Assembly: GCA_003455715.1 (NCBI GenBank)
Contig: DMQJ01000124.1
Span: forward strand, 1,174 to 6,978
Direction: 5' to 3'
From: Acidimicrobiaceae bacterium
Lineage (GTDB): Bacteria; Actinomycetota; Acidimicrobiia; Acidimicrobiales; Ilumatobacteraceae
DNA length: 5,805 nucleotides
The notes beneath the pieces are model-generated. The model was not told where the DNA came from. It saw nothing but the letters and a program-made list of their open reading frames with translations, and made no database searches. The number at the start of each line of letters is the position of its first letter. Position 1 is the first letter of the stretch. Below, piece after piece: positions 1 through 5,465 of the stretch. The translations under genes were made by a program, and so were the position numbers.

Positions 1-197
1 ATGGGCCTGCTGAGCACCAGCGGAACGGCGAGCGCCAACAGCCCACCCACCGCCGCCCACACCGGAAACGTCGGGTGCGGTGGGAGCGGCTCGGGCGCTC
101 GCACAACGACGTGCTCCGTCCAGGCCTGGCCGTCCCACCACCGCAGGGTGTCGCTGCCCTCCCACTCGGGAAACCAGCCCGCTGGCGTCGAGGTCAT
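1..197 (-). CDS. DUF2510-domain membrane protein, 3' part missing at left edge
   Basis: The minus strand is open from an ATG (complement of 195-197) for 65 codons to the window edge, so only the N-terminus is visible. Residues 6-29 carry the DUF2510 signature: A-G-W-F-P at 6-10, then L-R-W-W-D-G-Q at 18-24 and W-T-E-H at 26-29. A Pro-rich linker (about 34-45) leads into a hydrophobic run at about 46-62 (V-W-A-A-V-G-G-L-L-A-L-A-V-P-L-V-L), most likely a membrane segment. DUF2510 is a short aromatic motif, common in Actinobacteria, usually at the N-terminus of small membrane proteins; its biochemical role is not established, so no function is proposed. The N-terminus would lie in the cytoplasm if the single helix follows the usual orientation (inference). 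The gene is divergent from the oxidoreductase gene. A G-rich stretch (GTGTGGGG) just upstream is only a weak ribosome binding site. Family call is secure; length and full architecture are unknown. Confidence 0.85.
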   Translation of the reverse strand, partial: MTSTPAGWFPEWEGSDTLRWWDGQAWTEHVVVRAPEPLPPHPTFPVWAAVGGLLALAVPLVLSRP

Positions 198-244
198 GGC
201 CCCACACGCTAATGGGACGATGCGGCCGCCGTATCGTGAGGCGC
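198..244. promoter_or_regulatory. short divergent intergenic region between DUF2510 gene and oxidoreductase gene
   Basis: Only 47 bp separate the two start codons, so any promoters for both genes must lie here or reach into the opposing coding sequence. I find no good -35/-10 pair. A GAGG at 238-241 lies 3 nt before the ATG at 245, too close for an ideal ribosome binding site. Other in-frame starts for the plus gene are GTG at 236 and ATG at 212; neither has a better ribosome site. Leaderless or near-leaderless transcription is possible, but this is inference. Confidence 0.35.
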
Positions 245-1633
245 ATGCACGAACTCTCCAGCCTGTCGTACTGGCACGACTCCATCGCTGCCGACGAGTG
301 GGGCACCCCGCGCGCGGCGCTCGGTGGCGACATCGAGGCCGACGTGTGCGTCATCGGAGGCGGATACACCGGGCTCTGGACCGCCTACTACCTCAAGCGA
401 CGCGACCCGGGCCTCCGCGTGGTGGTCCTTGAGGCGGAGGTGGTTGGGTTCGGAGCAAGTGGACGCAATGGAGGATGGTGCTCGGCCCTTCTACCCATGG
501 GCCTCGATGCGGTGGCCGCGACGAGTTCCCGTGGGGCCGCAACGGCCCTGCAGGCGGCGATGCACGCCACGGTCACCGAAGTCGCCACGGTGGTACGGCG
601 AGAGGGCATCGACTGTCACTTCGCGCAGGGCGGCACGGTCACCGTCGCGCGCAACCAGCCCCAACTCAACCGGGCCAGGGAGTACGTCACCCACATGCAC
701 GAGTTCGGGTTCAGCGACGACGACTACCGACTGCTCAGTGCAGCAGAGGCGACCGAACGGTGCGGTGCCACCGATGTGCTCGGCGGCACCTACACGCCAC
801 ACTGCGCAGCGATCCACCCTGCCCGGCTCGCACGTGGGCTGGCACGCGTCGTGGAGCAGCAGGGTGCAGTCATCTACGAACACACCCCTGCGGCCGAGTA
901 CCGCCCGGGGGCGGTACGCACACGGTTCGGCACCGTTCGAGCAGAGGTCGTCGTGCGGGCGACCGAGGCGTTCACTCCTGCAATCCGCGGTCACCGACGC
1001 GACGTGGCTCCCGTGTACTCACTGATGATCGCCACCGAGCCACTTCCCGAAACGTTCTGGGCAACCGTCGGGCTCGCTCAGCGGGAGACGTTCAACGACG
1101 GACGCCACATGATCATCTACGGCCAACGCACCGCCGACGACCGCTTCGCGTTCGGCGGTCGCGGCGCGTGGTACCACTGGGGCAGTCGCGTTCGACCTGA
1201 GCACGACACCAACCCCCGTGTGCACCGCCTCATCCACGAGACGCTCCGCGAGTTGTTCCCCTCCATCGGCGATGCGACCGTCACCCATCGATGGGGTGGC
1301 GCGGTGGCAGCGCCTCGCGACTGGTGGTGCAGCGTCAACTTCGACCAGGTCACCGGCATGGCGTCTGCGGGCGGCTATGTCGGCGATGGCGTCGGCACCA
1401 CGAACCTCGCCGGGCGCACCCTCGCCGACCTCATCACGGGCACCGACAGCGACGAAACGCACCTGCCATGGGTGGGCCACCGGTCGCGCCGCTGGGAGCC
1501 CGAACCGCTTCGGTGGATCGGCATCAACACGATGGTGCAGTTGCCGGTGGGCTCGGATCGGTACGAAGCCCGGCACGGCACCCCGTCGCGCTGGCGCGAC
1601 GCCATCGTGAACCGCCTCACCGGCGGCCACTGA
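245..1633 (+). CDS. FAD-dependent oxidoreductase, DAO superfamily (amine/amino-acid oxidase-like)
   Basis: The predicted protein is 462 aa, a usual length for cytoplasmic DAO-type flavoenzymes that oxidise the C-N bond of amino acids, N-methylated amino acids or polyamine derivatives. An N-terminal Rossmann fold carries the FAD dinucleotide motif G38-G-G40-Y-T-G43, preceded by D-V-C-V-I. The acidic residue ending the second strand is E63 (V-V-V-L-E), expected to bind the adenosine ribose. G-A-S-G-R-N-G-G at 70-77 is typical of the branch that includes gamma-glutamylputrescine oxidase PuuB/OrdL-like proteins. The C-terminal FAD-closing motif is at 371-397: G-G-Y-V-G-D-G-V-G, then N-L-A-G-R-T-L-A-D-L-I. 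No signal peptide is seen. The start was placed at ATG 245 because family homology begins near there and a farther upstream ATG (position 80) would run antisense through the DUF2510 gene. GTG 236 and ATG 212 remain possible. The substrate cannot be read from the sequence and the neighbours give no pathway hint. Its stop lies 3 bp from the stop of the convergent peptidase gene. Confidence 0.9.
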   Translation: MHELSSLSYWHDSIAADEWGTPRAALGGDIEADVCVIGGGYTGLWTAYYLKRRDPGLRVVVLEAEVVGFGASGRNGGWCSALLPMGLDAVAATSSRGAATALQAAMHATVTEVATVVRREGIDCHFAQGGTVTVARNQPQLNRAREYVTHMHEFGFSDDDYRLLSAAEATERCGATDVLGGTYTPHCAAIHPARLARGLARVVEQQGAVIYEHTPAAEYRPGAVRTRFGTVRAEVVVRATEAFTPAIRGHRRDVAPVYSLMIATEPLPETFWATVGLAQRETFNDGRHMIIYGQRTADDRFAFGGRGAWYHWGSRVRPEHDTNPRVHRLIHETLRELFPSIGDATVTHRWGGAVAAPRDWWCSVNFDQVTGMASAGGYVGDGVGTTNLAGRTLADLITGTDSDETHLPWVGHRSRRWEPEPLRWIGINTMVQLPVGSDRYEARHGTPSRWRDAIVNRLTGGH

Positions 1634-1636
1634 GGC

Positions 1637-3157
1637 TCAGGGAAAGTCGTCTGGCTTGTTCTCGCTGAACAGCCAGTCGTCGAAGAACGCTGCCAGATCG
1701 GTGCCCGTCACCTGCTGTGCAAACGCGATGAAGTCGAGGGTCGACTTCGACTGGCCGATGTGGTCCTGCACCCAGCCTCGCAACAGCTCGAAGAAGGCGT
1801 CGTCGCCAACCGTGATCCGCAGTGCGTGCAGAACGGTCGCACCGCCGTCGTACGTGCTGAAGCTGAACATGTCGCCAGCGGCTGGTCGTCCGGTTGCGCC
1901 AAGTACACGGGCGCGGAGCGCATCGAGCGCGAACTCGTCGACCGTGCCGAAGCCCACGTGCTCGAGCCACATCCACTGCGCATATGTCGCGAACGACTCG
2001 TTGAGCCAGATGTCGATCCAGCGAGCCGGGGTGACTGCATTGCCGTACCACTGGTGGGCGAGTTCGTGGGCCAATAGCAGGTGCTCGATGTAGCCCTGCT
2101 GCCCCACCATGTCGTCGCGGCTGAACAGCGACCGGCCCTGCGTCTCCATCGCAAGACCGCCGAAGCTGTCGGTGATGGCAAGCCCATAGCGGTCGAGTGG
2201 ATACGGGCCGAAGAACGGCTCGAAGAACGCCAGTTGCTCGTCGGTGATGCGGACGTACTCGTCGAGCAGGTCCTCGTCGCCCGACAGGGTGACGTTGATG
2301 AGTGGCAGGCCGCCCGACGTGGTGGCCTCCGACACCACATAGTCGCCGGTGAGCAACAGGATGAGGTAGGTGGCCATCGGTTCGGCTTCGGCCCACACCC
2401 AGCGCTCACCGGCAGATGAGGAGTCGTGGCTGACGAAGTCACCATTGGCCACTGCTGCCATGCCCGCCGGCACGGTGAGGTCGAAGGTGAACGTGGCCTT
2501 GTCGCTCGGATGGTCGTTACAGGGCATCCAGGTGCGTGCGCCATCGGGCTCGTTGAGCACATAGGAACCGCCGGTTGAGTGGAACCAGCCGTTGGGGATG
2601 CCCACCACGCCGGCGCCGGCGTTGGGCGCAGCGTTGTACAACACCTCGACCTGAGCGCTTTCTCCGACGTTGAGCGGCCGGATCGGTTGCACCACCAGCG
2701 CGTCTCGGCCGACTTCGAACGCAACGTCGGTACCGTCGATGGACACCCGCTCGACCTCGAGCCCCACCGCATCGAGCGAGAAGACCTCGAGCGGCGCGGT
2801 TGCCTGCAGGTCGATGGCGACGCTTCCTGCGATGGTGTCGGCGCTTGGGTCGTACGACAGCACCACGTCGTAGTGCTGCACATCGATTCCCGTAAACCCA
2901 AGTGAAGGGAAGAGCTCGTCGCCCACGCCGTCGGCCGCTGGTGTCGGGACAGTCGGTGGCACGACGGTGGTACTCGGTTGGCCGTCGGGCGTAGTGGTGG
3001 AGCTACCGGGGGCCGCAGTGGATGTGGGCAGCGTGCCTGCTCTCGAGTCGGCCGACGGCCCAGACCGAACACCGGCGTCGGACGAGCAACCGGCCACTAC
3101 GGCCACCGCACACACCATCGCCACCGTTCGCCGGGCGTAGCCATTGCGTCGATGCAC
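1637..3157 (-). CDS. lipoprotein M1-family zinc aminopeptidase
   Basis: The predicted protein is 506 aa and starts with GTG. The N-terminus is a lipoprotein signal: basic residues (M-H-R-R...A-R-R), a short hydrophobic core, then lipobox V-A-G-C with lipidation expected at C24. A Ser/Thr/Pro/Gly linker (about 25-78) should space the enzyme from the outer face of the membrane. An all-beta N-terminal M1 domain follows (about 85-280). The exopeptidase motif is G-G-L-A-M-E-T-Q at 333-340, with E338 matching the N-terminus-binding Glu of GAMEN. The zinc site is H364-E-L-A-H368 plus E387 in N-E-S-F-A (HEXXH-X18-E), with E365 the general base. Y436 in Y-D-G-G-A-T-V-L-H-A-L-R fits the catalytic Tyr; the commonly seen Lys of Y-x-K-G-A is Gly438 here. 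The protein ends after a short helical region (about 440-506), so the large C-terminal domain of PepN-type enzymes is absent. Expected role: removal of N-terminal residues from extracellular peptides (family inference). It is divergent from the CAP gene and convergent with the oxidoreductase gene. Confidence 0.95.
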   Translation of the reverse strand: MHRRNGYARRTVAMVCAVAVVAGCSSDAGVRSGPSADSRAGTLPTSTAAPGSSTTTPDGQPSTTVVPPTVPTPAADGVGDELFPSLGFTGIDVQHYDVVLSYDPSADTIAGSVAIDLQATAPLEVFSLDAVGLEVERVSIDGTDVAFEVGRDALVVQPIRPLNVGESAQVEVLYNAAPNAGAGVVGIPNGWFHSTGGSYVLNEPDGARTWMPCNDHPSDKATFTFDLTVPAGMAAVANGDFVSHDSSSAGERWVWAEAEPMATYLILLLTGDYVVSEATTSGGLPLINVTLSGDEDLLDEYVRITDEQLAFFEPFFGPYPLDRYGLAITDSFGGLAMETQGRSLFSRDDMVGQQGYIEHLLLAHELAHQWYGNAVTPARWIDIWLNESFATYAQWMWLEHVGFGTVDEFALDALRARVLGATGRPAAGDMFSFSTYDGGATVLHALRITVGDDAFFELLRGWVQDHIGQSKSTLDFIAFAQQVTGTDLAAFFDDWLFSENKPDDFP

Positions 3158-3163
3158 CGAACT

Positions 3164-3169
3164 CTCCTT
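3164..3169 (-). promoter_or_regulatory. ribosome binding site of the M1 peptidase gene
   Basis: On the minus strand AAGGAG lies 6 nt before the GTG at 3157. This is a strong Shine-Dalgarno match and decides the start codon: it supports the GTG over the internal ATG 13 codons later, which would remove the basic n-region of the signal peptide. Confidence 0.8.
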
Positions 3170-3186
3170 CGCTGGGCAGTGAGGCG

Positions 3187-3192
3187 AGTGTA
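3187..3192 (-). promoter_or_regulatory. possible -10 element for the M1 peptidase gene
   Basis: The minus strand reads TACACT here, fitting the TANNNT pattern of actinobacterial housekeeping -10 boxes. It would place transcription start about 20-25 nt before the GTG, a sensible leader with room for the AAGGAG. No recognisable -35 lies at the right distance upstream (GC-rich sequence there). A perfect TTGACA occurs on the minus strand at 3295-3290, but with no matching -10 at 16-18 nt. Confidence 0.3.
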
Positions 3193-3379
3193 GGGAGTGA
3201 GCGACAGCGGCGTGCCGCGGCGGGCTCTCACCCGACGAGGTGATCTTGACGTGGTGCAGACGTCGGCCGGACAGACCATTCAGATCTCATGTCAAGACTT
3301 CATCAATGTTGGGTCGGGTGGGTGAACACCCCGCCACTTGACGCCGAAGAAAGAGACGTCAGAAGACGGACTCCACATT

Positions 3380-3383
3380 GGAG
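3380..3383 (+). promoter_or_regulatory. ribosome binding site of the CAP-protein gene
   Basis: GGAG lies 5 nt before the ATG at 3389. It favours this ATG over the upstream in-frame TTG at 3338, whose use would add 17 mostly charged or polar residues ahead of an otherwise standard signal peptide. Confidence 0.7.
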
Positions 3384-3388
3384 ATGGC

Positions 3389-5410
3389 ATGAGCAGAGCA
3401 CGAACGCTGAAGGCACTGGTGATAGGAGCCCTGTTGGGTCTCACCGGCCTCGTGGCACCGGTCAGTGCTGCCGACCCCGTGCCGCCGTTCATTGCCGCTG
3501 ATGCCCACTGGCTGAGCACCGTCAACTACTACCGAGCGATGGCGTACCTGCCGCCGGTGACCGAGAACACCTCATGGTCGCAAGGCGCATACAACCACTC
3601 GTGCTACATGCTCTACAACGGCATCACCCACGATGAGATCCCCGGCAAGACCGGCTACACGTCCAGCGGCGACCAGGCGGGCAACAGTGGCAACGTCGCC
3701 GTGAGTTCCGCCTATGGCACGACCGCTCGCAGCCACATCGAACTGTGGATGACCGGGCCGTTCCACGCAATCGGCATTCTGCGTCACAACCTCACCAGCA
3801 GCGGCTTCGGCAAGTGCGACAACACCGGAACGTCACCATGGAAGTCGGGGGCGACCCTCGACGTCATCCGGGGCATCAACTACTCGATCCCCCGCCCCTC
3901 CACGCCCACGGTGTGGCCAGGTAACGGCACCACCACCAACCTCAGCCAGTTCATCACCGAGACGCCGAACCCGCTCACCTTCTGCGGCTGGAGCGGCACA
4001 GCAGGCCTGCCCGTGATTGCGATGATGCCCGAAGCGGTCACCTCGGCGACTGCATCGATCACCGGGCCCAACGGCCCGCTGCAGACGTGTCGGCTGTTCG
4101 GCGGCAACACGAGCGGAACTGCACGCGACATCCTGGTGGGCGACAACGCCGTCACGGTGATTCCCCGCAACGCGCTCACCCCCGGCGTGTACACCGTCAC
4201 CGTCACCACTCAGGCCCGCACGGTGACATGGTCGTTCACAGTCGACCCCACCGCTGCGACGGGCATCATGCCGGTGCCCACCGCAACTCCTGCGGGCCCC
4301 GAGTCGAACTTCACCTCGATCAACCCGTTCCGCTTCGCCGACAGCCGCAGCAACCTGCGCATCACCAAGCTGCTGGCCGGCGTGCCCAAGCGCATCAAGG
4401 TTGCCGGCTCCGGTGGCCTCCCGTCGGACATCACGGCGATCAGCGCCAACTTCACCGTGGCGCTGCCCACTGCGGCCGGATGGCTCACCGTCTACAACTG
4501 CACGACGATCGCTCCAACAGCATCCACGCTGAACTTCACCGCTGGTGAGGCGATCGCCAACGCAGGCGTCTTCCCACTCGGGGGCACCGACATCTGCGTC
4601 GTGTCGCCGAAAGAGACCCATCTTGTGATCGACATCAACGGCTACTTCAGGCCGTCGTCGACCAACAGTTACACGGCGATGACACCCACTCCACTGCTCG
4701 ATACCACGACCGGACTTGGCGGGTCTGGGCGACGGAGCGCAGGCTCGACACTGTCGATCAACATTCCCGACGCTGGCGTGGGCGTGCCCTCGAATGCCAC
4801 CGCAGTTGCGTTGAACATCGCCGGCATCAACCCCTCGGCGACCGGATGGATCACCGCCTTCCCCTGCGGCATCACGATGCCGATCGTGTCGAACGTGAAC
4901 CCCACGGTGTCGGCGACCAAGCAGAACTTCGCCATCGTGCCAATCCCGGCGAGCGGCGAGGTGTGCTTCTACACGCACTCGGCAACCGACATGCGCATCG
5001 ACGTGCTCGGATACTTCACCGGAAGCGGTGACGGCACCATCGTTCCAGCGACGCCCACTCGTGTCACCGACACCCGCGACGTCTATCGGGTGGAGATGAA
5101 CCTCGGCACCGACGGGGCCATGCTGCCGGCGAACACCACCAAGGAACTGCAGTTGGCGGGCGAACGAGGCATCCCGGCCGGCATCGCAGCCGTGTCGCTC
5201 AACCTCACCGTGGTGTTCCCTGCGAGCGGTGGCAGCATCACCATCTGGGAGTGCGGCACGCAGCCCCCGGTGAAGTCGATCACGTTCAGCTCCGGCAAGA
5301 CCGTCGCCAACGGTGTACAGGTGCGACTCTCCCCCAACGGGTCGCTGTGCGTGCGCTCGACGGCCACCACACACCTGGTGATGGATGTCACCGGGTGGTG
5401 GAACGACTGA
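3389..5410 (+). CDS. secreted CAP-domain protein with Ig-like domain and three C-terminal beta repeats
   Basis: The predicted protein is 673 aa. Residues 1-27 form a Sec signal peptide (S-R-A-R-T-L-K, hydrophobic core, cleavage likely after V-S-A27). A CAP (SCP/PR-1) domain spans about 40-162: N-Y-Y-R at 46-49, N-H70-S-C, I-T-H81-D-E83, then S-H-I-E-L-W-M-T-G-P-F-H126 matching the W-x-x-S-P-G-H-R region. The usual G-E-N-I-A segment appears as S-G-N-V-A at 100-104, so the cavity Glu seems replaced by Gly101. An Ig-like beta domain follows (about 188-286), then three repeats at about 312-421, 429-544 and 551-671. It ends two residues after the last repeat, with no LPXTG or C-terminal anchor. 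The ten cysteines fall in pairs, one per domain: 72/143, 199/234, 371/403, 493/526, 622/654, consistent with disulfides outside the cell. CAP domains serve varied extracellular roles (lipid or ligand binding, occasionally proteolysis), so the function is unassigned. A role at or beyond the envelope is inferred from export and architecture. Confidence 0.92.
   Translation: MSRARTLKALVIGALLGLTGLVAPVSAADPVPPFIAADAHWLSTVNYYRAMAYLPPVTENTSWSQGAYNHSCYMLYNGITHDEIPGKTGYTSSGDQAGNSGNVAVSSAYGTTARSHIELWMTGPFHAIGILRHNLTSSGFGKCDNTGTSPWKSGATLDVIRGINYSIPRPSTPTVWPGNGTTTNLSQFITETPNPLTFCGWSGTAGLPVIAMMPEAVTSATASITGPNGPLQTCRLFGGNTSGTARDILVGDNAVTVIPRNALTPGVYTVTVTTQARTVTWSFTVDPTAATGIMPVPTATPAGPESNFTSINPFRFADSRSNLRITKLLAGVPKRIKVAGSGGLPSDITAISANFTVALPTAAGWLTVYNCTTIAPTASTLNFTAGEAIANAGVFPLGGTDICVVSPKETHLVIDINGYFRPSSTNSYTAMTPTPLLDTTTGLGGSGRRSAGSTLSINIPDAGVGVPSNATAVALNIAGINPSATGWITAFPCGITMPIVSNVNPTVSATKQNFAIVPIPASGEVCFYTHSATDMRIDVLGYFTGSGDGTIVPATPTRVTDTRDVYRVEMNLGTDGAMLPANTTKELQLAGERGIPAGIAAVSLNLTVVFPASGGSITIWECGTQPPVKSITFSSGKTVANGVQVRLSPNGSLCVRSTATTHLVMDVTGWWND
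4322..5401 (+). repeat. three protein-level repeats of about 110 residues in the CAP protein
   Basis: The approximate copies are 4322-4651, 4673-5017 and 5042-5401. Each starts with a P-x-R/L-x-x-D-[ST]-[RT] type motif (F-A-D-S-R, L-L-D-T-T, V-T-D-T-R). Each then has a G-[IVL]-P-x-x-[IA]-x-A-[IV] segment before a strand with N-[FIL]-T/A, a G-W/S-[LI]-T-[VAI] strand ending in x-C, and an A-N/Q-x-[AGF] stretch. The end is x-C-V/F-x-[ST] then H/M-[LR]-[VI]-[IM]-D-[IV]-x-G-[YW]-[FW]. Cysteine spacing is 32, 33 and 32 residues. Copies are clearly related in protein but diverged at DNA level, so this is an old duplication. Similar repeats are frequent at the ends of exported actinobacterial proteins; I cannot name a family for them with certainty. 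Confidence 0.8.
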
Positions 5411-5440
5411 TCGGCCAGCAGCCCGCACGCGCTTGCTTTG

Positions 5441-5455
5441 GCGGCGTCGAGCCGC
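5441..5455. terminator. weak candidate hairpin between convergent CAP and ProA-like genes
   Basis: GCGGC (5441-5445), a 5-nt loop GTCGA, and GCCGC (5451-5455) form a perfect 5-bp GC stem, extendable by one G-T pair. It sits in the 55-bp gap between two convergent stop codons, where a two-way terminator would be expected. Neither strand has a following T-run, and the stem is short, so it may be chance in GC-rich DNA. Confidence 0.3.
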
Positions 5456-5465
5456 TCCCACACCC

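Larger units (their letters stand above)
3158..3388. promoter_or_regulatory. divergent control region between M1 peptidase and CAP-protein genes
   Basis: This 231-bp gap lies between two head-to-head genes and should hold both promoters. CTTGACG occurs at 3245-3251 and 3337-3343, and AGACGTC (containing the palindrome GACGTC) at 3258-3264 and 3354-3360, in the same order, with 6-nt and 10-nt spacers. GACGT-N7-ACGTC forms a dyad at 3248-3264. TCTTGAC at 3244-3250 is inverted as GTCAAGA at 3291-3297. A small hairpin is possible at 3316-3331 (GGGTG, 6-nt loop, CACCC), as is a GC-rich one near 3207-3218. No known riboswitch consensus was recognised and no clear plus-strand -10 was found. That the motifs bind a regulator is inference. 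Confidence 0.45.

Noticed and set aside
80..244. N-terminal extension of the oxidoreductase from an ATG at position 80
   Set aside because: The 55 extra residues are Arg/Pro-rich, match no DAO fold element, and run antisense through the DUF2510 gene.
1..432. 143-codon plus-strand open frame from the window start
   Set aside because: Low-complexity Arg/His/Gly translation overlapping both the DUF2510 gene and the FAD-binding region in another frame; a typical GC-rich shadow.
1708..3072. 454-codon minus-strand open frame overlapping the peptidase in another frame
   Set aside because: Ser/Arg/Pro-rich shadow with no domain; the overlapping frame has the complete M1 zinc site and a lipobox.
3246..3274. 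TTGACG at 3246-3251 as a -35 box of the CAP gene
   Set aside because: At 16-18 nt downstream the sequence is GC-rich (around CCGGACAG) with no TANNNT-like -10, so no promoter is called.
3338..3388. TTG start 17 codons upstream for the CAP protein
   Set aside because: The extra residues are polar and precede a standard signal peptide; GGAG at a 5-nt distance supports ATG 3389.
3241..3388. Riboswitch (for example c-di-AMP or c-di-GMP type) in the leader of the CAP gene
   Set aside because: Only short hairpins (4-5 bp) were found and none of the conserved riboswitch core motifs I know are present.
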